From JANXQG01 sp963804375 (lineage in GTDB: Bacteria > Planctomycetota > Planctomycetia > Pirellulales > Thermoguttaceae), in contig CAWDQE010000014.1 in NCBI GenBank assembly GCA_963804375.1, positions 2,418,001 to 2,482,000 on the forward strand: 64,000 nt of DNA. The letters are read 5' to 3'. The notes below the pieces were generated by a model that was given only the letters and a program-made list of their open reading frames with translations, was not told the DNA's origin and searched no databases. Position numbers and translations under genes: made by a program. Shown in pieces: positions 1-8,858 of the stretch (positions are counted from its first letter, which is position 1; each line of letters opens with the position of its first letter).

Positions 1-1546
1 GCACCGACATTTCGACCATCAGCTTCAACGAGTCATCCAGGCCGACCGAGCCGTAGGTCCGCATCGTGAGCTCGGGGAACTCCAGCGTCAGCCCCTGATG
101 ATAAATCCGTCCGCCGGTCATGCGGAAGAGGATCACCGATTCGGGCTGAATGCGGACCAGCGTGGGAGAGGTCGCCAACGACGAGGTCAATTCCTGCACC
201 AGCGGCCCCGGGCTCATCTGGGCCGAATGGACAATCATCCGCCCCGCGATTTCGGCATGGTTCCAGTCGCCAATCGGAATGCGGCAGCCATCCAACTCGA
301 TGGAGAACTGGCCCTGCGACTGGGTGACCGAGGCCAATACCGGAACCACATACTTCAATGCCGAACGGCAGGCGGCCTGGTCAAGCTGGATGTGGCGGGC
401 CAGCGTGCCGGCCGAGAGGTGAAATTCCGCCGGCTGCCGGTCCATGCGGAACTCCGGCTGCAAGACCACGCGTCCCTGGTTGCAGGCCACTTCCAGCGGA
501 TCGGCCCGCAACACGCCGTCGGCCAGATGGACCTTGAGCTCGCCCGGACCGAACTGGAAGCCGTAGACGTTGGCACCACTGAAGGGCAGCGCCGCGCTGG
601 CTTCACCCCTGGCCGGCGAGAATGGGCCGCGATAGGCAATCGGGCTGGTCCCGCTGCCGGAAAACTGGATCGCCGTGCCGCAGTAAGGCAGAAACAACTG
701 ATCGAGCTTGTCCCACTCGTAGCTCACCTCGCCGTTGAGTTGCACGTCGCCCGGCTTGCCCAGGCCGATCTGCCCGCCCGCCCGTGCAGTGGCGATGCCG
801 GAACTCAACTCGCACTCGTCGATTTTCAGCACATTGTCGGCGATCTGGTAGCTGCACTGCACGGCGCAGTGCACCCGCGACTCCGGCTGGCCAGACGCTG
901 TGGCGACGACGAATTGATCCACGTCGCTCTCGGCCTTGCAGCGGATCTGGCCTGCGGTCCATTGGGCTTCGAGCTGCAGACCGGTGGCATGCCAACCCTG
1001 CTGACTTTCCTGATCGGCGATCGTTGCCTCGCCGTCGGCGATCTCAACCGACAGATCGACGCCCTGGCTGGGACTGCCCTGTCCGTTCAGCCAATGGGCG
1101 AGCACTGCTTCCACGTTGCTGCCGGCGCGGGTCAGCTTGACGTTCAGCCGCGGCTTCTCGATCCGCAGTGTGCCGATCTTCGAGGAATTGAAGAGGAACT
1201 TCAACAGCGAACGGTCGCAAGTCAGGCGGTCGGCCTCCAGGACCGGTTCGTCTTGGGCGTCGCGAATTTCGATGCCGGAAACGGAAGCCGAGGAGAACCA
1301 GCCGATCGATGCGGAGCGGAACCTGATCGTTCCTTCCAGCCTTGCCGTACGACGGACCCCGTAGGCCATCAGCGGCGTATGGGCGATGATCGTCGGCAGC
1401 AGCCCGACCAGCAGCACGAGCCCGAGGAGGACGAAGGCGGAAATCGTCAGGCGGCGTTTTTTTCGCCGCGCCGGGTGAGGGGAAGTCTCGTTTTCGAGTG
1501 TTGGGGTCGCCGGGCGTTGCCGTTTCTTGTTGCTGATGATCGACAT
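1..1546 (-). CDS. AsmA/DUF748-like membrane-anchored protein (3' part missing)
   Basis: Reading leftwards from ATG at 1546, the frame stays open to the window edge (515 codons), so the C-terminus is outside. The protein begins with a basic cytoplasmic segment (KKRQR, RRKKRR), then one hydrophobic helix at about residues 32-52 (FVLLGLVLLVGLLPTII), then long beta-rich sequence. Repeated phrases such as GTLRIEKPRLNVKLTR and a run of predicted beta strands are typical of AsmA/TamB-like proteins that span the envelope and are thought to move lipids. The family assignment is from overall pattern, not from a diagnostic motif. It is divergent from the gene starting at 1784. Confidence 0.65.
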   Translation of the reverse strand, partial: MSIISNKKRQRPATPTLENETSPHPARRKKRRLTISAFVLLGLVLLVGLLPTIIAHTPLMAYGVRRTARLEGTIRFRSASIGWFSSASVSGIEIRDAQDEPVLEADRLTCDRSLLKFLFNSSKIGTLRIEKPRLNVKLTRAGSNVEAVLAHWLNGQGSPSQGVDLSVEIADGEATIADQESQQGWHATGLQLEAQWTAGQIRCKAESDVDQFVVATASGQPESRVHCAVQCSYQIADNVLKIDECELSSGIATARAGGQIGLGKPGDVQLNGEVSYEWDKLDQLFLPYCGTAIQFSGSGTSPIAYRGPFSPARGEASAALPFSGANVYGFQFGPGELKVHLADGVLRADPLEVACNQGRVVLQPEFRMDRQPAEFHLSAGTLARHIQLDQAACRSALKYVVPVLASVTQSQGQFSIELDGCRIPIGDWNHAEIAGRMIVHSAQMSPGPLVQELTSSLATSPTLVRIQPESVILFRMTGGRIYHQGLTLEFPELTMRTYGSVGLDDSLKLMVEMSV

Positions 1547-1691
1547 GCGTATACCTCCATGCGCGGAAGGCCCGCCGCGCGGGGAGTTTACGGGGATGGC
1601 ATCCGGGCGGACCGGGGAGAGTACGTAAAATCCGTCGCGGGGGGACTTTACCAGGAAATCCCTGCCAAATCCATAGAGAAAGCTGAATTGA

Positions 1692-1720
1692 TTGCCGGGC
1701 GGGCTGCTGTCTGTTATAAT
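1692..1720 (+). promoter_or_regulatory. Candidate sigma70-type promoter for the gene at 1784
   Basis: TTGCCG (1692-1697), a 17-base spacer, then a perfect TATAAT (1715-1720), 63 bases before the start codon at 1784. Prediction by eye only. Confidence 0.45.
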
Positions 1721-1783
1721 CCGCCTGTGGGGTGCAATTATCCCGCACCATACCTCGTTCCATCTTTTTCAGGAGACTCCACG

Positions 1784-4031
1784 ATGAACATGTTCGAAAG
1801 GAACGGAATGAATTCCGTGCTGCGAAGTCGAAAAGTGTCTCTCCGCTTCGGCCTATTGGCCGTTGCCGCATGGCTGCTGGTCGCGACGGCGCAGCGCCGG
1901 CGCGGGCCGCCGGGCCGGTGCCCTCGTTGGATATCGTTCCGGCCGACGCCGCCTTCTACTCGGCCATGCTCCGCAACCGAGAGCAGTACGACGCCATAGT
2001 CAACAGCAAGGCCTTCGCGAAAATCAAGGCCATCCCCTACGTGCAGATGGGCCTGGGCATGATGCAAGCTCAGGCGGGCGGCCCCGGTTCGCCTCTCGGC
2101 CAGTTCGAGGCCGCACGCAACAATCCGGACGTCAAGAAGTCGCTCGACTTGCTCGCGGATCTTCTCTCCGACGAGGTCTTCGTCTACGGCGGAGCAAACG
2201 TCAATCAGGCGCTGGAACTCCTGCAAGGCACGTACAGCGACGTTTATTTCTCAAGCTTGATGGAGGGCTTTCAACACGGATTCGAGCAAGCCCGCACCGG
2301 GAAAAAAGCGCCCAGGCGGAGGCAGAGGACCTCGCGGGTCGGATCTTCGTGCGGGCACTCGTCAACCGGATCGATCTCATCAAGTTCCCCGATCTGGTCA
2401 TCGGTTTCAAGGCCAAAGACAAGGCGCTGGCGAAGGAGCAACTGGACAAGCTCGAAGCGATGCTGCAACAGATCATGACCCAGGCGCCCCCGCCGTTGCA
2501 AAACCGTCTGAAGCGGACGACCATCGGCGGTTACTCCTATCTCACATTCACGTTGGACGGTGGGATGGCCCCCTGGGATCCCCAAGTCGTGAAGAAGATC
2601 CGCTCCCTGGCCCTGACTCCCGACGACGGCGATAAGCTGATCGAACACCTGAAGAAGACCACCCTGGCGATCTCGCTGGGCATGCACGACGACTACCTGC
2701 TGCTGGCGATCGGCCCGTCGACCGACGCGCTGGGCCAGTTGGGCAAGGGCGAGCTGCTGCGGTCGCGGCCGGAACTGGCGTCGGTGGCCAAGTTCGCCGA
2801 CAAACGGATCTGCTCGGTCGGTTACGTCAGCAAGACATTGATGCAGCACTTCGGCCAGAGCAAGGCCGACATCGATGCGCTGCTGAAAGAGGGCAAGGGC
2901 CTTCTGCCCTCGCTGCCGGTCCCGGACAAACTTCGCCAGGAGATCGCGCAAGACGCAGCCAACCTCGCCGCGGACCTCAAAAAGTTCATTCCCGAGGTTG
3001 GCGCCGCGTCATCGATCGCCTTTCTCACGGACAGCGGCCTGGAAAGTTATGACTACGATTGGAGCGAGCACCCCGAGCTGGACTCCTCCCAACCGCTGGA
3101 TCTGCTCAAGCACATCGGCGGCAACCCGATCGCCGTGCTGGTCGGCCGGAGCAAGGGCTCGTCCGAAGCCTACGACCTGCTGGTCAAGTATATCGGCGTC
3201 GGCTATCGCTACGCCGAGGAATACGGCCTGCCGCAAATGCCGCCGAAGGACCGTGCCGAGTTCGACAAGGTCTTTGCCCAAGTGAAACCGCTGCTGGTCC
3301 GGCTCGACAAGGCCACGCGGGACTTGCTCATTCCCTCCCTGGCCGACGGTCAGGCCGCCCTGGTGATCGACGCCAAGTTCACCAGCCGGCAGTTCATCAA
3401 GGCCATGCCGCCCACGGAACAGCCGTTGACGATGATCGAGCCGGCAATCGTCTTTGGCGTCAGCGACGCGGCCAAGCTCAAGCAGGCATTCACAGAGTAC
3501 TATGCCGTGGCCGATGAGTTCGTGGAAATCCTCAAGGGAATCGAGAAGAGCGAGGTTCCCAAGGACTTCAAGATTCCGCGTCCCCGCGTCTTCAACCTGC
3601 GGCGGGGCACGGCCACGGCCTATGGCTACCCCTTGCCGGCACAGTTGGGTCTCGATAGCCGCGTGATGCCCAATGCCGCCGTATCGAAGAAGGTGGCCGT
3701 GCTCTCGCTAACCGGGAACCACACCCTGCGCTTGCTCGACGAGAAGGAGCCAAAGATCGCCGGGCTCCCGCTGCCGACCGATAAGCCCTTGGCCGCTGTC
3801 GGCGGGCTGGACTTCGTCGCCTTCGTCGACGCCCTGACCCCCTGGGTCAATTTCGCCCTGGACCAGGGCACGGTGCAACTCCCGCCGAAAGATGCACAGA
3901 TGGCCCGCGAAACTGCCAAGACGGTGCTGGACGTGCTGAAGGTCTATCGCGGCACGGTTTCGGAAACCTATGCCGAGGGCGCGGTCACCGTGACGCACAC
4001 GCGCAGCGAGTTCCACGATATCGAGGAGTAG
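1784..4031 (+). CDS. Secreted protein of unknown function, with two frameshifts
   Basis: The protein starts at ATG 1784 with a signal peptide (hydrophobic core FGLLAVAAWLLVATA). Reading then has to move back one base near 1890 to continue with PSLDIVPADAAFYSAMLRN, and again near 2305, inside a run of six A, to continue with SAQAEAEDLAGRIFVRALVN. Each break is repaired by adding a single base, so both look like one-base deletions, most simply sequencing or assembly errors. The repaired product is about 748 residues, exported, with no motif I can name. Its opening (proteins handling 'PADAAFY...') resembles DUF3352-type planctomycete proteins. The gene ends just before a strong hairpin at 4063. 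Confidence 0.7.
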
Positions 4032-4062
4032 GGACCGGCGAATCATTACGTGTCAGTAGCAG

Positions 4063-4100
4063 GCACACGCCGTGCGCCGGTTTCCGCACACGGCGTGTGC
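4063..4100. terminator. Hairpin after the 1784 gene (terminator-like repeat)
   Basis: GCACACGCCGTG at 4063-4074 is the reverse complement of CACGGCGTGTGC at 4089-4100, a 12-bp perfect stem. It lies between two convergent genes. No T-run follows, so it may be a REP-type repeat rather than a classical rho-independent terminator. Confidence 0.5.
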
Positions 4101-4149
4101 GGACTACATTGGAAAACACGACAGTTACTGATGCGCCGGCCCTAGGCTA

Positions 4150-5121
4150 CTAGGGAATCAGCGACGGGTCGACCACCTCGTGGCCGTTGCGCGTGGCCAT
4201 GGCCTGGTGCAAAGACCCGTCGATTTTCCAGCCGATCAACTGCACGTGGCCGTCGCAGAAGGCGGCCTGCCACCCGGCGCTGTGCGCGCTTCCGAAGATC
4301 AGCGTCGGGTTCGGAGGAGGATTGTTGTTGACCGCGCGATCCATGCTCGGCAAGAGGGCGGCGTTGCCCCAGCGAATCAGGCTCACGTCGTTGCCCGACA
4401 TCGCGCTGAACAGATCGCCCGGATCGAGGCCCGTGACGTAGTAGTCCGTCGCCATGTATTTCTCGCCGATCAGGTAGGTTGTTTCCTTGTTGTCGGGAAT
4501 CCCGGAGTCGGGGACTTTGCTGTGCATGCAGGCGATGCCGCTGAAGGTCGCGAGGTTCGGCCACGCGAAACCCGCAGGGGCAGGCCAGCTTGAAGGACTG
4601 CTGACCATGGTGATTTGGCTCGATCCGCCGTTGATCACATAGTCGGTGCGGCCCGCCTGCGTAACCGGGGTGGTCCCTGTCGGACTGGCGCCGGCGCCGC
4701 TGATGGGATAGGCCTGGCCGGCACGGCGCGTCGGGCAGTACAGAGCCGGTATGGCCCTGGAGACCCGCGTGGCGCTGTTGGCCGCCGAATTGACGTTGCC
4801 TTTGCCCAAATCGTGCAAGTCATCCTGGTCCATATAGGGGAGAATCTGATAGATCCAACCGCCCGGCTGATCGGGGCCCACGCCATAATCGGGAAACCCG
4901 ACCCAACTGCTTCCCCAGCCGCCGCTAGGATAACAATTGAGTTTGGTCACATGGGCGGCGACAGACCTCTCCAATTGGTGCAGATTGTTCGAACACACGG
5001 TCCGGCGGCCGGATTCACGCGCCATGTTGACGGCCGGCAGCAACAAGCCCACCAACATGCCGATGATGGAGATGACCACGAGGAGTTCGACGAGGGTAAA
5101 ACCACGCGATGGACGTTTCAT
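4150..5121 (-). CDS. DUF1559 prepilin-type N-cleavage protein
   Basis: A 323-residue planctomycete pseudopilin-like protein. The chosen start at 5121 gives MKRPSRGFTLVELLVVISII, a type IV prepilin leader with G/F cleavage site, conserved Glu at +5 and a hydrophobic helix. The longer upstream extension runs into a palindromic repeat and is not credible. The DUF1559 family signature H-X9-DG is present near the C-terminus (H, then SAGWQAAFC, then DG). Such proteins occur in many copies in planctomycetes and are presumed to be exported and assembled by a type II/IV pilus-like system. The exact job is unknown. It is convergent with the 1784 gene. Confidence 0.93.
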   Translation of the reverse strand: MKRPSRGFTLVELLVVISIIGMLVGLLLPAVNMARESGRRTVCSNNLHQLERSVAAHVTKLNCYPSGGWGSSWVGFPDYGVGPDQPGGWIYQILPYMDQDDLHDLGKGNVNSAANSATRVSRAIPALYCPTRRAGQAYPISGAGASPTGTTPVTQAGRTDYVINGGSSQITMVSSPSSWPAPAGFAWPNLATFSGIACMHSKVPDSGIPDNKETTYLIGEKYMATDYYVTGLDPGDLFSAMSGNDVSLIRWGNAALLPSMDRAVNNNPPPNPTLIFGSAHSAGWQAAFCDGHVQLIGWKIDGSLHQAMATRNGHEVVDPSLIP

Positions 5122-5211
5122 TTTGATGCCTCTTTGCTCCGAAAGACTGGCCTGCTCTAATCCTATGCTATCCCATTTTGACAACAGCGGCAAGCGGAAG
5201 ACGCGTGGACC

Positions 5212-5291
5212 GGAGAAGGGGGGAGAGGAGATGTGGGGACGCGGAGAGGAGGAATTTCTCCACGTCCCCACATCTCCCCTCCCCCTTCTCC
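5212..5291. repeat. Long imperfect inverted repeat
   Basis: The purine-rich arm 5212-5241 is nearly the reverse complement of the pyrimidine-rich arm 5263-5291. The loop holds AGGAGGAATTTCTCC, itself palindromic. It lies between the 5' end of the DUF1559 gene and the 3' end of the DAHP synthase gene. Confidence 0.75.
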
Positions 5292-5306
5292 CGTCTCCGC
5301 GTCCTT

Positions 5307-6659
5307 TCACCCCCCTCCCTGCCTCATGCGTTGGGCGATGGCAAAGGCCATTTCCAGGGCCTGCTCGTAGTTCAGCCGCGGGTCAACCTCGCTGGAATAC
5401 GCCCGTCCGAGGTCCGCCTCGCTCAAGCCCCGAGCGCCGCCGATGCACTCGGTCACGTCTTCACCGGTCAACTCAACGTGTACCCCCCCGAGGATTGATC
5501 CGAGCCGGTGGTGAATGTCCAGGGCCTGATTGAGTTCGTCGAGGATTTCGTCAAAGCTGCGGGTTTTCACACCCGATTGCGTGACCAGGGTATTTCCGTG
5601 CATCGGGTCGCAGCACCACGTGACTTGCCGGCCGGCGCGAAGCACCGCCTCGGCCAACCGCGGCAGGCAATCCGCAATCTGTTTTGCGCCGAAGCGGTGA
5701 ATTAACGTCAAACGGCCCGGTTCGTCGTGCGGGTTGAGGATCTCGATCAGTTCGAGGAGATGCTCGGGAGTCATCGACGGGCCAACCTTTACCCCAATCG
5801 GGTTGGCAATCCCACGGAAGTATTCGATGTGGGCGCCGTCCAAACCTCGGGTGCGGTCGCCGATCCACGGGAAATGGGTGCCGAGGTTATACCACTTGTT
5901 GGGCCGGCGGGGGACTTGCCGCGTTTGGGCCTGTTCATATTCCAAGTGCAGCCCCTCGTGGCTTGTGAAGAAATCGACGCGGGTCAATTCGTCCAACCGC
6001 CGGCCGGCCGCCGTCTCCATAAAATGGATTGCCGCACTGATCGAATCGACGATTCGGCGATAGTCGTCGGCGGCCGCCGCATGCTGGAAGAAATCGACGT
6101 TCCAGAACTCAGGATGGTGCATGTCGGCAAAGCCGCCGTCGATCAGCCCGCGAATGAAGTTGATCGTCAGCGCAGAGCGGTAGTAGCCTTCCAGGAGATA
6201 GGCCGGCCGCGGGGTCCGTTCTTCCAGGGTGAAGGCCGGCCGATTGACCAAGGGGCCGCGGTAACTGGGCAGCGTGACGCCGTCACGGGTTTCGGTCTGG
6301 GCCGAGCGGGGCTTGGCATATTGGCCGGCAAATCGTCCCAGGCGGATCACTTTTTTGCGGCAGCCATAAATGAGCACGAAGCTCATCTTCAACAGCACTT
6401 TGAGGTTGCTGGCGATGATCTCCGGCCGGCAATCGTCGAAACTCTCGGAGCAGTCGCCCCCCTGGAGCAGGAATGCTTGGCCGCACGCGGCCTCGGCAAG
6501 CTGTTGTTTGAGGGTTTCGACTTCCCAACTTGTCACCAGCGGCGGCAGCGTGGCCAGTTCCGCCAGCACGTTTCGCAAGGCGTCGGGATCGGGATAGGTT
6601 ATCCGTTGCTCCAGCGGCTTGCTGCGCCAGGAATCGGGTGACCAGGAGGGTTTGGGCAT
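5307..6659 (-). CDS. aroG: Class II 3-deoxy-D-arabino-heptulosonate 7-phosphate synthase
   Basis: First enzyme of the shikimate pathway: phosphoenolpyruvate plus erythrose 4-phosphate give DAHP. The 450-residue protein is of the plant-like class II type. Recognisable blocks are WSPDSWRSKP at the start, PPLVTSWEVE, FLLQGGDCSESFDDC (substrate/metal region with the conserved Cys), RLGRFAGQYAKPRS, and WCCDPMHGNT near the C-terminus. I chose the ATG at 6659, because class II proteins start with this WSP-containing block. An ATG at 6719 would add 20 non-conserved residues. Neither start has a clear ribosome binding site. The gene stands alone, with a response regulator downstream of its promoter side. 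Confidence 0.93.
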   Translation of the reverse strand: MPKPSWSPDSWRSKPLEQRITYPDPDALRNVLAELATLPPLVTSWEVETLKQQLAEAACGQAFLLQGGDCSESFDDCRPEIIASNLKVLLKMSFVLIYGCRKKVIRLGRFAGQYAKPRSAQTETRDGVTLPSYRGPLVNRPAFTLEERTPRPAYLLEGYYRSALTINFIRGLIDGGFADMHHPEFWNVDFFQHAAAADDYRRIVDSISAAIHFMETAAGRRLDELTRVDFFTSHEGLHLEYEQAQTRQVPRRPNKWYNLGTHFPWIGDRTRGLDGAHIEYFRGIANPIGVKVGPSMTPEHLLELIEILNPHDEPGRLTLIHRFGAKQIADCLPRLAEAVLRAGRQVTWCCDPMHGNTLVTQSGVKTRSFDEILDELNQALDIHHRLGSILGGVHVELTGEDVTECIGGARGLSEADLGRAYSSEVDPRLNYEQALEMAFAIAQRMRQGGG

Positions 6660-6821
6660 GGGAACGGGTTGGTAGATCGAGGGGAAAAACGGAATGTCGA
6701 GATCCGAAATTCTAAACAAATGTGAATAACGAAGGACGAAGGCTCAAAACCGTTTTGATCATTCGGATCTTCGGTTGCCCGATTTGTTCAGGACTTCGAC
6801 ATGCGGATTTCGGGTTTTTCC

Positions 6822-7277
6822 CTACTCCGGCGGCTTCCGTTTCGGCCGGTTGGCCTCCATCTCGTCAATATAGCGCCGCAAGCGATCCCGCTCGTCTTTC
6901 ACGTGCCGCAGTTCGAGCAGGATCTCGACCCGCTTCAGTAATTCCAGCTTGTTGATAGGCTTGCTGAGGAAATCGTCACACCCGCAGGCCACGGCCCGCT
7001 CGATATCGCCCGACTCGCCCAGGGCCGTGACCATCAAGATCATGATATGGCTGGTCGCCGGGTCGGCCTTGAGCATCCGGCAGACCTCGAATCCGCTGAG
7101 CTTGGGCATCATGATGTCCAGCAAGATCAGGTCGGGCTGGAACTCGGCCACCCTCTCCAGCGTTTCTCGGCCGTCGGCCGCCACGGCGATCTCGCAATCG
7201 ACCTCGGCCAGGTAAGCCTCCAACAGTTCGACGTTCGGTTGGTTATCGTCGGCGATCAGGATTTTGCTTGCGGGCAT
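6822..7277 (-). CDS. Single-domain response regulator (CheY-like)
   Basis: A 151-residue receiver domain with no output domain. Acidic pocket D10-D11 (LIADDNQ), phosphoacceptor D54 in LILLDIMMPK, T84 in MVTALG and K106 in FLSKPINK are all present, so it should be phosphorylatable. The domain ends near residue 125. The rest is a charged helical tail (RDRLRRYIDEMEANRPKRK), probably a coiled-coil contact. No partner kinase is adjacent. The nearest is the hybrid kinase at 35.7-38.5 kb, which carries its own receivers. Confidence 0.93.
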   Translation of the reverse strand: MPASKILIADDNQPNVELLEAYLAEVDCEIAVAADGRETLERVAEFQPDLILLDIMMPKLSGFEVCRMLKADPATSHIMILMVTALGESGDIERAVACGCDDFLSKPINKLELLKRVEILLELRHVKDERDRLRRYIDEMEANRPKRKPPE

Positions 7278-7326
7278 GGTTGATCCTCCCCTATCCCGCC
7301 AGGAGAGGGGCAGAGGGTGAGGGGAA

Positions 7327-8571
7327 TTAGTTCCTATCCGCTGGCACCGGGAACTGCTTGCACAACTCGCTGACGTTGCCGTGGATGCGGTCCAGCACGG
7401 CCGGCTGGTCGTGTCCGCGAAGGGCTTCGAGGATCCAGCCGCCGATGGTGCGCATTTCGCCGCAGCCCATTCCGCGGCTCGTGATGGCCGGCGTGCCGAT
7501 GCGAACGCCGGAGGGATCCATCGGTTTCCGCAGATCGAAGGGAATCATGTTCTTGTTCACGGTAATACCGCTTTGGCCCAGGGCCTTTTCGGCCTGCCCG
7601 CCAGAGAGACCCAAGGGCGTGACGTCGGCCAGCATGAGGTGGTTGTCGGTCCCGCCGCTCACCAGCCTCACGCCGCCGGCGGTAAGCACCTCGGCCAGGG
7701 TCTTGGCGTTATTGACGACCTGCTGGATGTAGGCTTTATAGGCTGGCAGCAGGGCCTCAGCGAAGCAGACCGCTTTGCCGGCGATCACGTGCATCAGCGG
7801 CCCGCCTTGGATGCCGGGAAAGACCGAGCGATCGATGTCCTTGGCGTGGGCCTCTTTGCAGAGGATCATGCCTCCCCGCGGACCGCGGAGCGTCTTGTGG
7901 GTGGTGGTGGTCACGAAATCGGAGACCGGCACCGGGTCGTTGTGGAAACCCGTGGCGACCAGGCCGGCATAATGGGCCATATCGACCATCAACTTCGCGC
8001 CGACGCCTTGGGCGATCTCGGCAAATGCGGCATGGGGAATCTCGCGGGGATAGGCGCTCGCCCCGGCCACGATCAGCTTCGGCTTGTGCTCCTTGGCCAA
8101 GGCGGCAAGCTGGTCGATATCGATCCGATGGGTATCTTGCCGGACGCCGTAGCTGTAAAACTTGTAAAGTTTGCCCGAAGAGTTGAGCTTCATGCCGTGG
8201 GTCAGGTGCCCGCCATGGGCCAGATCGAGGCCCAGCACGACATCGCCCGGGTTGAGGACGGCGAAGTACACGGCCGCATTGGCCTGGGCCCCGGAGTGCG
8301 GTTGGACGTTGGCGTGGTCGGCCCCGAAGATTTTCTTGGCCCGATTTCGGGCCAAGTCTTCGACCACATCAACGTATTCGCACCCGCCATAGTAGCGGCG
8401 ACCTGGGTAGCCTTCGGCGTATTTATTGGTCAGCACGCTGCCCATGCACTGCATGACGGCGGGGCTGGTGTAATTCTCGCTGGCGATCATTTCCAGGCCG
8501 TCGCGCTGGCGCTGGATTTCGCCGGCGATGGCCGCCCAGACGTCGGGGTCGTGCTTTTCGATCGAGTTCAT
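7327..8571 (-). CDS. glyA: Serine hydroxymethyltransferase
   Basis: PLP enzyme interconverting serine and glycine while loading tetrahydrofolate with a one-carbon unit. At 414 residues it has the usual length. It shows EMIASENYTS near the N-terminus, KYAEGYPGRRYYGG, QPHSGAQANAAVY, and the PLP-lysine block VTTTTHKTLRGPRGG. The start at 8571 (MNSIEKHDPDVW) fits the family. An upstream extension to 8802 would read through a CRISPR-like repeat. No Shine-Dalgarno sequence precedes this ATG. Instead the repeat at 8577-8608 ends five bases upstream of it. Confidence 0.95.
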   Translation of the reverse strand: MNSIEKHDPDVWAAIAGEIQRQRDGLEMIASENYTSPAVMQCMGSVLTNKYAEGYPGRRYYGGCEYVDVVEDLARNRAKKIFGADHANVQPHSGAQANAAVYFAVLNPGDVVLGLDLAHGGHLTHGMKLNSSGKLYKFYSYGVRQDTHRIDIDQLAALAKEHKPKLIVAGASAYPREIPHAAFAEIAQGVGAKLMVDMAHYAGLVATGFHNDPVPVSDFVTTTTHKTLRGPRGGMILCKEAHAKDIDRSVFPGIQGGPLMHVIAGKAVCFAEALLPAYKAYIQQVVNNAKTLAEVLTAGGVRLVSGGTDNHLMLADVTPLGLSGGQAEKALGQSGITVNKNMIPFDLRKPMDPSGVRIGTPAITSRGMGCGEMRTIGGWILEALRGHDQPAVLDRIHGNVSELCKQFPVPADRN

Positions 8572-8576
8572 GTTTC

Positions 8577-8608
8577 GTTTCAATCCACGCCCGCAGGCGA
8601 CGGGCGAC
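8577..8608 (-). CRISPR. Orphan 32-nt repeat resembling a type I-C CRISPR repeat
   Basis: Read on the minus strand the unit begins GTCGCCCGTCGCC and ends GCGTGGATTGAAAC. It contains the stem CGCCCG/CGGGCG (6 bp) around a short loop and finishes with the GTGGATTGAAAC tail typical of type I-C repeats (known family feature). The length of 32 nt also matches. I find only this one copy in the window, no spacers and no cas genes, so it is a solitary repeat rather than an array. It lies in the presumed 5' leader of glyA. Confidence 0.6.
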
Positions 8609-8728
8609 GCAAGTGAGGACCTTTTGGCCCGGATTTCAAGAGACCTTCCATTCTCGGTTGCCGCACAGGATTCGTCAATCGCTGGCGAGAAGAGACTTTT
8701 GTACGAAACGCGGACTAGGGCCGGGTGA

Positions 8729-8757
8729 TTGTTGAACTTCGGTGCCATCGGTATACT
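8729..8757 (+). promoter_or_regulatory. Candidate promoter for the DUF3592 gene
   Basis: TTGTTG (8729-8734), 17-base spacer, TATACT (8752-8757), about 100 bases before the start at 8859. By-eye prediction. Confidence 0.35.
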
Positions 8758-8858
8758 TTGCTGAAGATGCCACCGGCTTGGGGTTAGTATAGATTGTTTC
8801 ATGGCAAACCGTACACGGAACAGCTTGCGATCAAGGCCATAGTCCGGGGTAAACGATT

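Noticed and set aside
98..1999. 633-residue open frame on the plus strand
   Set aside because: Antisense shadow of the AsmA-like gene: Arg/Gly/Ala-rich composition, no family motif. Only its last 70 residues coincide with the real start of the 1784 gene.
2290..2310. Poly-A run in the 1784 gene as a programmed -1 slippage site
   Set aside because: In the reading frame the run is GGG AAA AAA GCG, not the efficient A AAA AAG register, and a second shift exists upstream; a missing base is simpler.
8571..8802. A CRISPR array upstream of glyA
   Set aside because: Only one repeat unit is present, with no second repeat at spacer distance on either side and no cas genes.
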